Origin: Halobacteriales archaeon QS_4_69_31
Lineage (GTDB): Archaea > Halobacteriota > Halobacteria > Halobacteriales > Haloarculaceae
Assembly: GCA_003021655.1 (NCBI GenBank)
Contig: PXRP01000021.1
Location: 48,305 to 111,431 of the forward strand
Length of the DNA: 63,127 nucleotides
Direction of reading: 5' to 3'
The notes below the pieces were generated by a model. The model saw only the letters and a program-made list of their open reading frames with translations, was not told the origin of the DNA and searched no databases. Shown here piece by piece: positions 52,751 to 61,242 of the stretch; the first letter of the stretch is position 1; each line of letters begins with the position of its first letter. A program made the position numbers and the translations under genes.

Positions 52751-54151
52751 GTGAGCGACCGGCCACAACGAACGAACACATACACTGCTGACCCGGTTAC
52801 TGACCGGTATCAGGAGTGTTTATTCGACTGGCTGGCCGCACACGCCCCACTCTGGAACCAAATCAATTATCGTCGCCGTCAACAGTACTTCGATGAGGAC
52901 GGTGATGTGTGGGACGCCGAGTACACCGACCTGTACGACAAATACGCACCGATCCTTGGGAAAGCGACGTGTCAGCAACTCGCGCGGAAAAACAGCGAAG
53001 CCTGGCGCAGTCACTTCGAACTGCTGTCACTGTACCGTGACGAGTCGAACCAATCCGTGACGGAGAAACCGTCTCCGCCTGGGTATTGGGGCAACCGCGA
53101 CGACGGCTACGAACTGCACGGCCTCGTCCGGAATGACCTGTACACGTTCGACTGGAACGAACAACGAAGTACAGTCGAATTCGGCGTCGGTGACGTACTC
53201 GAAGACCGCTACGACTTCGAGCACAACGAGCGCGTGACGCTCGAAGTGCGCGGTGATCCACAGTGGCGAGGAGACGATAGCCGGCTCGAACTCATCTACG
53301 AGGAGCACGCTGATCAGCTTCGTGTCCAGCATCCTGTCCGCATTCAACCAGACGACGTGCAAGAACAGCGGCAGGATGCGTTCACTCATACACTCAACCG
53401 CGAGAACACGACCCAATCAGCGGCCATCGATGTCGGCGCAAACAACACGCTCGCCATTGTCACGGAAGACGGCGACACCGCCGTCTATCATGCCCGCCCG
53501 GAGTTCGAACGGTTCCAGGCGCAGTCCGACCGTATCGCAACACTCCAATCACAACTTCCAGAAGACCAGTGGACGAGCGCCCGTATCCGTCGTATTTACG
53601 ATGAGCGGTCGCGGAAGCGTGACCACAGCCAGAATGCAGGGATAAAACACGCTGGCGAGTGGCTGCTCGAGCGGAACGTAGACACCGTTTACATCGGTAA
53701 TTTAACCGATGTGTTGGAGACACACTGGTCAGCGGAGGTGAACCAGAAAACGCATGCGTTCTGGTCACACGGTCAGCTCGTCACTCGGGTCAAAGTCACG
53801 CTCGGTGATGTCGGCATCACCGTGACAGAGACCGGTGAGTACAAATCGAGTAGTGAGTGCCCGGTGTGTAACAGTGACACCGTGACGCGTGCCGGTGACT
53901 CGTTTCGGTGTCACAACTGCGAGTTAGAGGCGCACGCGGACGTTGCAGGGGCGTGGAATATCTTACAGTCTGAAGTTGGGCCGATGGCTCGGCCTGCTGC
54001 CCTGTCTGCTGACCGCGGCAGGGACGCACCCACGGATGGGGCGTACTGGCAGTGGAACGACCACGACTGGACACCCGCTGATTTTGGGGGACAGTCGTGG
54101 TCACCTGACCAACCCAGCGTCAGCGAACCCGTAAGTTCACAGCCGGGGTAA
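52751..54151 (+). CDS. tnpB: TnpB-family protein with altered RuvC glutamate
   Basis: A 466-aa TnpB-like protein starting at GTG 52751. RuvC D227 is present in AIDVGANNTLAI, and D397 in HADVAGAWNI; the zinc finger has C370, C373, C387 and C390 (ECPVCNSD ... RCHNCELEAHAD). The position of the second catalytic acid reads VYIGNLTDV, with G316 where other TnpBs have Glu. A Glu lies 13 residues on (E329, in HWSAEVNQKTH), in a conserved-looking block. The activity is either lost or uses a displaced glutamate. Long N-terminal domain; base composition less GC-rich. No tnpA. Confidence 0.85.
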   Translation: MSDRPQRTNTYTADPVTDRYQECLFDWLAAHAPLWNQINYRRRQQYFDEDGDVWDAEYTDLYDKYAPILGKATCQQLARKNSEAWRSHFELLSLYRDESNQSVTEKPSPPGYWGNRDDGYELHGLVRNDLYTFDWNEQRSTVEFGVGDVLEDRYDFEHNERVTLEVRGDPQWRGDDSRLELIYEEHADQLRVQHPVRIQPDDVQEQRQDAFTHTLNRENTTQSAAIDVGANNTLAIVTEDGDTAVYHARPEFERFQAQSDRIATLQSQLPEDQWTSARIRRIYDERSRKRDHSQNAGIKHAGEWLLERNVDTVYIGNLTDVLETHWSAEVNQKTHAFWSHGQLVTRVKVTLGDVGITVTETGEYKSSSECPVCNSDTVTRAGDSFRCHNCELEAHADVAGAWNILQSEVGPMARPAALSADRGRDAPTDGAYWQWNDHDWTPADFGGQSWSPDQPSVSEPVSSQPG

Positions 54152-54181
54152 CCAGTCTGGTTGGATTACCCACGGAGGAAT

Positions 54182-54206
54182 CCTCGCGCTTCAGCGCGGG
54201 GAGGAA
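54182..54206 (+). repeat. Right-end hairpin of the second TnpB element
   Basis: CCTCGCGCTTCAGCGCGGGG then AGGAA: CGCGCT/AGCGCG stem with a TC loop and the GAGGAAGTCA tail. It is the expected end of the reRNA scaffold, 30 nt before the macro-domain gene ATG. Confidence 0.65.
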
Positions 54207-54235
54207 GTCAACCCCCTCCGGTCCGAACCGCCGAC

Positions 54236-54745
54236 ATGGAGTTCACGACAGTCCAGGGGGACATCGCCCGGCAGTCGGCCGACGCGCTGGTCAACGCCGC
54301 CGGGACGAGTCTGAAGATGGGCAGCGGCGTCGCCGGGGCGTTGCGCCGCGCTGCCGGGGGACCGATCAACGAGGAGGCGGTCTCGAAGGGGCCGGTCGAC
54401 CTGGGGGCGGCCGCCGTCACCGACGCCTACGACCTCGATGCCGACCACGTCATCCACGCGGCGGCGATGCCCCACTACGGCGACGGCCGTGCGACGCGTG
54501 AGTCGATCGCCGCCGCGACGACGAACGCCCTCGAAGCCGCCGACGACCTCGGCTGCGAGTCGGTCGTGCTCCCGGTGCTGGGCACCGGCGCGGCGGGCTT
54601 CGAGTTCGCCGAGGGCGCCCGCATCGTCTGTGAAGCCATCGACGAATACGACCCCGAAACCGTCTCGGACGTCCGGGTCATCGCCTACTCCGACGAGGAG
54701 TTCGAGACCCTCCAGCGGGTCGCCGACGAAGTTCGAGGCGGTTGA
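54236..54745 (+). CDS. Macro-domain (ADP-ribose-binding) protein
   Basis: A 169-aa single macro domain: VQGDIARQSADALVNAAGTS with the adenine-binding Asp (D9), GSGVAGALRRAAGG, VIHAAAMPHYGDG and the phosphate loop LPVLGTGAAGFEFAEG. Members hydrolyse ADP-ribosyl esters or O-acetyl-ADP-ribose. The insertion-sequence end lies only 30 nt upstream, so its promoter comes from the element or has been replaced. The stop lies within the first copy of a 19-nt repeat. Confidence 0.93.
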   Translation: MEFTTVQGDIARQSADALVNAAGTSLKMGSGVAGALRRAAGGPINEEAVSKGPVDLGAAAVTDAYDLDADHVIHAAAMPHYGDGRATRESIAAATTNALEAADDLGCESVVLPVLGTGAAGFEFAEGARIVCEAIDEYDPETVSDVRVIAYSDEEFETLQRVADEVRGG

Positions 54746-54807
54746 CGGGACGCGGGGCGGTTGACGGGGTGCGGAGCGGCTGACGGAACGCGGGGCGGCT
54801 GAGTAAG
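54738..54807. repeat. 19-nt tandem repeats at the macro-gene 3' end
   Basis: Units begin at 54738, 54757, 54776 and 54795 (GCGGTTGACGGGACGCGGG, GCGGTTGACGGGGTGCGGA, GCGGCTGACGGAACGCGGG, then partial). Each contains TGA, and the first TGA is the gene's stop codon. Confidence 0.85.
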
Positions 54808-54902
54808 CCCGCTTCTCGCCGCTCGCGTCCGAGGCGGGGCTTCGCTCCTCGTCTCCCCTCCCGACTGTTCCATGCCTGGGTTCGCTTCTCGCCCCCCGTG
54901 TT

Positions 54903-55763
54903 CTACGCCGGGGTCCGTCGAACGAGCGCCGCCAGGTCGTCCCAGAAGCCCGCCTCGTACTTCGCGGCGTCGTCGATGGTCGGGCGGGCGTTGGTCTCGT
55001 TGACGACGGCCCGGTCGTCGGTGACAAGCAGGTCGACGCCCAGAAACGGGATATCGAGGACCTCCGCGGTTCGCTCGGCCAGCTCCCGGAGGTCGGGATC
55101 CAGGTCGACGGGGGTGGCGACGGCGCCGCGGTGGACGTTGTGTTTCCACTGGCCGGCCGCAAGCGCCGCCTCAGGGAGGCGTCGCTCGACGGCGCCGACG
55201 TACTCGCCGTCGAGGACCATCACCCGGTAGTCGGTCGCGTCGGGGACGAACTCCTGGACGAGAAAGGACTTGTCGCCGGTCGCCTGGAAGTCGTGGACGA
55301 GGTCGAGGTAGTCGACGACGCCCAGAAACGAGTCCAGGTCGGCCGCCTTCGCGACGCCGACGCCCCGGGTCGTCGAGTTGGGTTTGACCACGACCGGCGG
55401 CTCCAGGCACTCGAAGGCCGCGACCAGGTCGTCCTCGTCGGCGGGGTTCGAGACCATGACCGTCTCGGGGACCGGGAGACCGGCCCGACCGAGGCGGGCG
55501 ATGACGCCGGCCTTGTTGCGCGAGCGGAGGACGGCCTCGCGGTCGTTCACCCAGGGGACCTCCAGGAGCGCGTCCGCGACGCCCCCCTCCATCAGCCGCG
55601 GCGGGTAGACGAAGCCGACGTCGAACGCCCCCCACGGCGACTCCGAGAGCGGGACCGTCCGCTCGGCGGTCCGGACGTACTCGACGGCGACCCCCCGCTC
55701 GGCGAGCGGGTCCCGCATCCGCTCGAACGTCTCGGCGTCCGTCGCCACCGCCAGCCTGAGCAT
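54903..55763 (-). CDS. ATP-grasp (RimK-like) ligase
   Basis: A 286-aa ATP-grasp protein of the RimK group: MLRLAVATDAETFERM, VPWVNDREAVLRSRNKAGVI, PPVVVKPNSTTRGVGVAKAA (ATP-binding), FLVQEFVPDATDYRVMVLDG, and VDLLVTDDRAVVNETNARPT (metal-binding residues D and N). Probably makes an amide or peptide bond to a protein or metabolite. The start at 55763 is the family-like MLRLAVATD; a longer start at 55787 is possible. Confidence 0.85.
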   Translation of the reverse strand: MLRLAVATDAETFERMRDPLAERGVAVEYVRTAERTVPLSESPWGAFDVGFVYPPRLMEGGVADALLEVPWVNDREAVLRSRNKAGVIARLGRAGLPVPETVMVSNPADEDDLVAAFECLEPPVVVKPNSTTRGVGVAKAADLDSFLGVVDYLDLVHDFQATGDKSFLVQEFVPDATDYRVMVLDGEYVGAVERRLPEAALAAGQWKHNVHRGAVATPVDLDPDLRELAERTAEVLDIPFLGVDLLVTDDRAVVNETNARPTIDDAAKYEAGFWDDLAALVRRTPA

Positions 55764-55793
55764 ATCCCCTCTTGCGAACTGGGACACTTACCG

Positions 55794-56144
55794 CTATCGC
55801 CGTTCGAGACCCGCATAGGCGCTCCCGAAGACGACGCCCGCGAGGACCGTCTTCCAGGCCCACTCGTCGATCCGGTGGAGGCCCGGGTCCGACAGGACGA
55901 GCGCGAACACCATCCCGAACACCGTCCCGTGGAGCAGGCGGACGGCCCAGCCGACGAGGAGGTTCCCCTCGAACGTGTACAGGCCCGCGATGGCCCCGCG
56001 CAGGACCGCCAGGTCACCGACTGTGATAGCGACCCCCATGGCGAGTGTCGCGAGAAACCCCGCGACCTCGCCGCTTTGCCACGACCAGCCGGCGCTGAAG
56101 GGTGCGACTTCCTCGGCGTCTCCGTGTGTCACTTCGGTCGGCAT
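55794..56144 (-). CDS. Short membrane protein, possibly truncated
   Basis: A 116-aa product with four hydrophobic segments (e.g. AGFLATLAMGVAITV, NLLVGWAVRLLHGTVFGMVF) that looks like the N-terminal two thirds of a larger haloarchaeal membrane family. The end GSAYAGLERR is short and charged, suggesting 3' truncation. A GTTATTGA element 25 nt upstream serves as promoter. Confidence 0.5.
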   Translation of the reverse strand: MPTEVTHGDAEEVAPFSAGWSWQSGEVAGFLATLAMGVAITVGDLAVLRGAIAGLYTFEGNLLVGWAVRLLHGTVFGMVFALVLSDPGLHRIDEWAWKTVLAGVVFGSAYAGLERR

Positions 56145-56289
56145 GCGAGTACCGTGCTAGTCAATAACACGCACGGACTGAAAAGGCCCTTGACCGGTCG
56201 CTGGCGGTCGGCGGATGCGCAAGCGGAAATCGGGGGCGGGCGGACGGCCGGACGGACAGTCCGAAGAGAATCCGGAGGCGGCCGGCCGG

Positions 56290-56820
56290 TCAGGCGATGA
56301 GCAGTCCCTCGCCGCGTTCGACCTTGGTCCGGCAGGGCGGGGTGATCTTGTTGTAGGCGCGGCGGAACGCTTCCTTGACCTCCTCGGCCTGTTCGACCTC
56401 GCAGTAGGCGGTAAAGAGGCGCTCGCCGGCCTGGACCCGCGCGGCGGTGCCGACGATCTTCCCGAAGGCCTGGCGCATGCCATCGGAGACGCGGTCGGCG
56501 CCCGCGCCGGTCGCCTGCTTGTTCTCGCGGATGACCTGGTGGGGGAACTTCCGGAGGACCATCTTGTAGTTGCCCTCGCCGAGTTCCTTGATCAGGTGGC
56601 GGTTGGCCGACAGGCGCGAGGCCTCCAGCGAGCCATGGCGCAACTGGACGGACTCCTCGACGACGAGGCTGATCTGGACCGGGTAGTCCTCGGGGTCGGC
56701 GTCCCTGTCGCCCATCTGGTGCTGTGCGATCTTCGAGCCCGGGATGCCCGTGATGTACTCGCGTCGCGTGTAGGCGGGCTTGTCGATGTCCCGGTACATA
56801 GAGGCAGGTTTCTCGGACAT
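56290..56820 (-). CDS. rpl10e: 50S ribosomal protein L10e (uL16)
   Basis: A 176-aa ribosomal protein of the large subunit at the peptidyl-transferase/A-site region. Landmarks: [71 protein letters not shown] and [25 protein letters not shown] about 40 nt upstream is the promoter element. It stands alone, not in a ribosomal operon. Confidence 0.95.
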   Translation of the reverse strand: MSEKPASMYRDIDKPAYTRREYITGIPGSKIAQHQMGDRDADPEDYPVQISLVVEESVQLRHGSLEASRLSANRHLIKELGEGNYKMVLRKFPHQVIRENKQATGAGADRVSDGMRQAFGKIVGTAARVQAGERLFTAYCEVEQAEEVKEAFRRAYNKITPPCRTKVERGEGLLIA

Positions 56821-56947
56821 TCTCTTGCCGTAGCAAAACCCCAGCGCGAGGATAAAGCCTTCGAACCCGACCCGCCGGTCGGCCCCTCGGGTGGTCGGGA
56901 CACCGACGGGAGCGTTCCCCGCGGCCACCCCCGTCGGCGCGGCTGGG

Positions 56948-57026
56948 GGTCGAGCGCGCGCTCAGTCGTCGTCGGCCCGGACGGGCGGTCGAGCGCCCGG
57001 TCAGTCCCAGTCGGCGCGGATGTCGT
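56948..57026. repeat. Two 39-nt copies at the 3' end of the Mrr-like gene
   Basis: GGTCGAGCGC starts copies at 56948 and 56987. Each has a minus-strand reading RAD-D then TGA; the second is the gene's own end (stop 57001-57003), the first a diverged downstream duplicate with TGA at 56962-56964. Confidence 0.7.
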
Positions 57027-58992
57027 GGCGGTCGAACAGGCCGGCCAGGCCGTCCGGGTCGAGGACCTTGAGGCCGCGTTCGGCGGCCCGTTCGCGTGCC
57101 GCGGTCGACAGCGGGACGGCGCTACAGAGCACCGAGGCGTCGGCCTCGTCAGTCCACTCCAGGGAGGCCGCGATCCGCCCGACCCGCGGGGCCTCGACGA
57201 TCTCGGTCGTCCCCGGCGGGAGTACCCAGAACCCGACCGTCAGGTCCACCGGCCCGCCGGCCTCGACGAGGAGGTCGTACTGGTAGTCCAGGTCGGTCTT
57301 GCAGACCGTCGCCGACCACCCCGCCGCCCGGAACGCCTCCGCGACCAGCGCCACGAACGCACCCGGATCGACCGCCTCCGCGTCGGTGATCCACCCTTGG
57401 TCACCGTCCGACCCCTCTCGGCTGTCACTGGTGTCGTCGCTCGACCGCTCCGTCCCGGGGACGATGACCGTCCGGTCGTCCACGCCGGTGTCGCCGCCGG
57501 CGTCGGGGTCGACGACCGTCCGACCGTCGACTGCGTTCCCGTCACCTTCCGTGTCGGGATCGATGACGGTCCGGTCGTCGACGGTCTCGTGGCTGCCCGC
57601 GTCCGACCTCTCGCGGTCGGTGCGGTCGCCGGGGTCGTCGATGGGTCGGACGCCGTCTCCCATTGTGGGGCCGCCGTCGACCTCGGTGCCGAACGCGTCC
57701 ACGGTCTCGGGGAGGTCCTCGCGGCACTCCTCGAGGGCCTCTCTGACGGCCGCGACCTCGTCTATCGCGTCCGGGGCGCGCTCCCGGGCGACCGACGCCC
57801 CCTCCTCGACGGCCTCGGCCGCGAACCCGTAGGCCGTCGCGGCGGTCTCGGGCTCGGACCCGAGGGCGTCGTCGCCGGCCTCGATGTGCTCGCGCGCGAG
57901 GTCGCAGTAGGCCTCGACGAGGCTCTCGGCGGCCCGGACCAGTTCCGCCCGGATGCGCTCCGGGTCGCCGTTGAATCGGCGGTCCTCGCGGCCCCAGTCC
58001 AGCGACAGCGCGGTCTCGTACCGGTCCAGCGCCGTCTCCCACCAGTCGATGGCCGCCCCGGGGTCGTCGGACGCCGCCGCGACCTCGGCCGCCTGGTCGG
58101 CCTTGTCGACCGGCGCGTCGGCCAGGCGCTCGCGCTCGCTCTCTAAGGTCTCGCCCCGGCGCTCCAGCAGTTCGTCGCTCGGGCGGCCGGCGTCTATCGC
58201 CATCGCGGCCTCGTAGGCCGCCGCGGCGTCGTCGAGGTGGTCGAAGGCCAGTTCGTACTCGCCGTCGTCCCACCTGACGTGGGCGCGCTCGCGCAACTGC
58301 TCGGCCTGTTCGGCGTGGGCCCGCCGTTCGAGTTCCCTGAGGTCGGACTCGACGGCCGCCGCCCGCTCGCTGATCCGCGCTTTCGCGCTCGCGAGTGCAT
58401 CGGCCTCCTCGCGCGCCCGGTCGAGCGTCCCGGTCGCGTCGTCGACCGCCGCCAGGACGACGTCGATGTCGCCCGATTCGAAGGCCTCGGTCAGCCGCTC
58501 GTGCTGTTCCTGTGCGCGGTCGACCAGTTTCTCGGCACGGGCCCAGACCCCGACCGCCGCGTCGAGGTAGTCGGCGACGTGGTCGATGTCCCCCCGGCAG
58601 GGGAACCGGTAGCGCTCGTCGTCGACGGTGTCGAGCACGAGCGTCCCCCCGAGCATACCGTCGTCGGTGCGCACGTCGACCAGGTCCGACAGCGCCACGG
58701 AGATGGCCCGGTCGCCGCTCTGGCCGCCGACCACGAACAGCACGCGCACATCGCTGACCAGCGCCAGCGTCGAGTAGCGCCCGTCCGGCGTGACCGCCTC
58801 GGTCCCCGCCGGTCGCTCGATCCTGACCCCCCGTTTCTTGTTGCGGAGGACGTACTGTGACTCCTCCCCGTCGTCGAGATACGCCGCCAGCGGTTCGTCG
58901 TGCAGGAGCGGCCGGCTGATGAGTCCCCCCGCTGTCTCGGTGAGCACCTGCGCGTCGCCTCCCGTCTCGCTCACATCAGTGACGTGGTTCAT
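57001..58992 (-). CDS. Multidomain protein: PH-like, coiled-coil/TPR-like and Mrr-like nuclease domains
   Basis: A 663-aa protein. Residues 30-140 form a PH-like beta domain (SQYVLRNKKRGVRI, YSTLALVSDVRVLFVVGG). Residues 150-420 are helical repeats and coiled coil (QEQHERLTEAFESGDID, RERAHVRWDDGEYELAFDHL). A disordered repeat region (about 435-520) has recurring VDDRTVIDP / VDGRTVVDP / VDDRTVIVP motifs. The C-terminal 140 residues (FVALVAEAFRAAGWSATVC, LDYQYDLLVEAGGPVDLTV) resemble Mrr-type restriction endonucleases or NERD-like domains; the D-ExK set is not fully clear. Possibly a DNA-sensing or restriction protein. Confidence 0.6.
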   Translation of the reverse strand: MNHVTDVSETGGDAQVLTETAGGLISRPLLHDEPLAAYLDDGEESQYVLRNKKRGVRIERPAGTEAVTPDGRYSTLALVSDVRVLFVVGGQSGDRAISVALSDLVDVRTDDGMLGGTLVLDTVDDERYRFPCRGDIDHVADYLDAAVGVWARAEKLVDRAQEQHERLTEAFESGDIDVVLAAVDDATGTLDRAREEADALASAKARISERAAAVESDLRELERRAHAEQAEQLRERAHVRWDDGEYELAFDHLDDAAAAYEAAMAIDAGRPSDELLERRGETLESERERLADAPVDKADQAAEVAAASDDPGAAIDWWETALDRYETALSLDWGREDRRFNGDPERIRAELVRAAESLVEAYCDLAREHIEAGDDALGSEPETAATAYGFAAEAVEEGASVARERAPDAIDEVAAVREALEECREDLPETVDAFGTEVDGGPTMGDGVRPIDDPGDRTDRERSDAGSHETVDDRTVIDPDTEGDGNAVDGRTVVDPDAGGDTGVDDRTVIVPGTERSSDDTSDSREGSDGDQGWITDAEAVDPGAFVALVAEAFRAAGWSATVCKTDLDYQYDLLVEAGGPVDLTVGFWVLPPGTTEIVEAPRVGRIAASLEWTDEADASVLCSAVPLSTAARERAAERGLKVLDPDGLAGLFDRHDIRADWD

Positions 58993-59129
58993 ACCGCTCC
59001 CCGTGTGTCACGCGTAGACGAGGATCGATACTGTGGGATTAAAAACCCTTCCGTCCCGTTGGACGAATGGTCGGTGACCCGCGGGTTACTGGTGCCCTTA
59101 TTGGGTACCGGGCCCTACGCTTGACCGTC

Positions 59130-60128
59130 ATGAACCGCCTCGTCGACGGCGAATGGCGCACCGACGTACAGGACGCGACAAACGACGACGGCGAGTTCGA
59201 ACGCCAGGAGACCACCTTCCGGGACCGGGTCCGTGACGACCCCGACGCCCGCTTCCAGCCCGAGGCCGGCCGCTATCACCTCTATGTCTCCTCTGCCTGC
59301 CCGTGGGCCCACCGGACGCTGCTGGTCCGCTCGCTGAAGGGACTCACCGACGCGATTTCCGTCGACGTGGTCGACCCCTACCGGGACGACGACGGCTGGC
59401 AGTTCACCCCCGAGAAGGAGGGCTGTACGCCCGACACCGCCAACGGCAGCGACTACCTCCGGGAGGTCTACGTCGCGGCCGACCCCGACGCCAACTGCCG
59501 CGTGACCGTCCCCGTCCTCTGGGACACAGAGGAGGAGACCATCGTCAACAACGAGTCCAGGGAGATACTGCGGATGCTCGACACCGCGTTCGACGACGTC
59601 GCCGAGCGCGACGTGGACCTCTATCCCGAGGGGTACCGCGACGAGGTCGACCGCATCATCGACGAGATCTACGAGCCGATCAACAACGGCGTCTACCGCG
59701 CCGGCTTCGCAGGCTCGCAGACCGCCTACGACCGCGCCGTCTCGGAGCTGTTCGACGCCCTGGACCACTGGGACGAGGTGCTCGCCGACCAGCGGTACAT
59801 CGCCGGCGACCGCCTCACGGAGGCCGACATCTGCATGTTCACGACGCTGGTCCGGTTCGACCAGGTGTATCACACCCACTTCATGTGCAACAAACGCCAC
59901 GTCCACGAGTACGACAACCTCTGGCCGTACCTGCGGGACCTCTACCAGACCCCGGGGGTCGCCGAGACGGTGAACATGGCCCACATCAAGGAACACTACT
60001 ACACGACCCACCCGGAGGTCACCCCCTCGCGAATCGTCGCCGTCGGCCCCGACCTGGACTTCGACGAGCCCCACGACCGCCACGAACTCCCCGGCGGGCC
60101 GCCCGCGGAACTGCTGCCGCTGGCCTGA
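59130..60128 (+). CDS. yqjG: Xi-class glutathione S-transferase (glutathionyl-hydroquinone reductase type)
   Basis: A 332-aa protein with the xi-class motif SSACPWAHRTLL (active Cys C57), SVDVVDPYRDDDGWQFTPE, YLREVYVAADPD, VTVPVLWDTEEETIVNNES and the GST C-terminal helical domain (ADQRYIAGDRLTEADICMFT). In haloarchaea, which lack glutathione, it may use gamma-glutamylcysteine. The end ELLPLA lies in the first copy of a 42-nt repeat. Confidence 0.92.
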   Translation: MNRLVDGEWRTDVQDATNDDGEFERQETTFRDRVRDDPDARFQPEAGRYHLYVSSACPWAHRTLLVRSLKGLTDAISVDVVDPYRDDDGWQFTPEKEGCTPDTANGSDYLREVYVAADPDANCRVTVPVLWDTEEETIVNNESREILRMLDTAFDDVAERDVDLYPEGYRDEVDRIIDEIYEPINNGVYRAGFAGSQTAYDRAVSELFDALDHWDEVLADQRYIAGDRLTEADICMFTTLVRFDQVYHTHFMCNKRHVHEYDNLWPYLRDLYQTPGVAETVNMAHIKEHYYTTHPEVTPSRIVAVGPDLDFDEPHDRHELPGGPPAELLPLA

Positions 60129-60231
60129 GGGTGGCGAGGACCGCCCGCGGAACTGCTGCCGCTGGCCTGAGGGTGGCGAGGACCGCCCGCGGAACTACTC
60201 ACGCTGGCCTGAGGGTGGCGAGGACCGCCGG
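60099..60231. repeat. Three 42-nt tandem repeats at the GST gene 3' end
   Basis: Units at 60099-60140, 60141-60182 and 60183-60224, then a partial copy. Each has CCGCCCGCGGAACTGCTGCC, GCTGGCCTGA and GGGTGGCGAGGA. The TGA within the first unit is the gene's stop codon, so units 2 and 3 duplicate the last codons (PAELLPLA) and the stop. Unit 3 differs slightly. Confidence 0.93.
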
Positions 60232-60270
60232 AGTCGAAACGCCGTTGGTCCCGGGCGCGTACGTTCGTGT

Positions 60271-61242
60271 ATGACCACTGTCTCCGTCGGGGCTCGCCTG
60301 CACTTCGGGTTCCAGAACCTCTCGCTGGCCCACAGCCGCCTCTACGGGGGGGTCGGCGTCGCGCTGGCCGAGCCGCGCCTGGAACTGACCGCCGAGCGCG
60401 GCGAGGGCGTCGACTGCGACGACGACGGGGCCAGACCGTACGTCGAGCGCGTGGTCGAGCACCTCGACGTGCCCGGGGCCACGGTCCGGGTCGACGACCG
60501 GTTCCCGCGCCACGCCGGCCTCGGCAGCGGGACGCAACTGGCCCTGTCGAGTCTCGTCGCGGTCGCGGGCGCATACGACCAGGCGGTCGACCCCCGCGCG
60601 AGCGCGCCGGCGCTCGACAGGGCTGGCCGGTCGGGCATCGGCGTCGCAACCTTCGAGCGCGGCAGGTTCGTCGTCGACGGCGGCCACCCCACGGAGCTTT
60701 TCACCGCCGCCCCGCCCGCCACCGGCGAGTGGACGGTCCCGCCGGTCGTCGCGCGCCACGAACTCCCCGCAGACTGGCGGTTCGTCGTCGCCGTCCCCGA
60801 CGTCGACCCGGCCCCCAGCGGCGAGGCGGAAGACCGGAGTATGCGCTCGGTCGTCGAGCGCGCCGACCCCGGCATCGCGGAGGACCTCGCCCGCCTGGTC
60901 ACCCAGGAGCTGTTGCCCGCCGCCGCCACCGGCGACCGCAACGCGTTCGGGGCCGCCGTCGCGCGCATGGGCCAGCTCAACGGCGCCTGGTACGCCGACG
61001 AACAGGGAGGGGTCTACCGCCCGCCGGCCGGCCGCGTCGTCGAGGCGCTCTCGTCGGTCCCCGCGGTCGCAGGGGCCGGCCAGTCCTCCTGGGGCCCCTC
61101 GGTCTACGCGCTGACCGGCGCCGACGACGCCGACGAGGTGACAGCGGCTGCCCGGACGGCGCTCGGCGAGGCCGGCCCCGGCGGGCGCGTCGTCGTCTCG
61201 CGCCCCCGGAACGAAGGCGCTCTCGTCGACGAGCGGTCCTGA
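60271..61242 (+). CDS. Beta-ribofuranosylaminobenzene 5'-phosphate synthase family (GHMP fold)
   Basis: A 323-aa protein: VGARLHFGFQNLSLAHSRLY, YGGVGVALAEPRLELT, RHAGLGSGTQLALSSLVAVA (GHMP-like loop), RSGIGVATFERGRFVVDGGH, VAVPDVDPAPSGEAED and AGAGQSSWGPSVYALT. This matches the family making beta-RFAP from PRPP and 4-hydroxybenzoate/aminobenzoate for methanopterin. Haloarchaea carry homologs whose product is not well established. The stop codon opens a 23-nt repeat. Confidence 0.85.
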   Translation: MTTVSVGARLHFGFQNLSLAHSRLYGGVGVALAEPRLELTAERGEGVDCDDDGARPYVERVVEHLDVPGATVRVDDRFPRHAGLGSGTQLALSSLVAVAGAYDQAVDPRASAPALDRAGRSGIGVATFERGRFVVDGGHPTELFTAAPPATGEWTVPPVVARHELPADWRFVVAVPDVDPAPSGEAEDRSMRSVVERADPGIAEDLARLVTQELLPAAATGDRNAFGAAVARMGQLNGAWYADEQGGVYRPPAGRVVEALSSVPAVAGAGQSSWGPSVYALTGADDADEVTAAARTALGEAGPGGRVVVSRPRNEGALVDERS

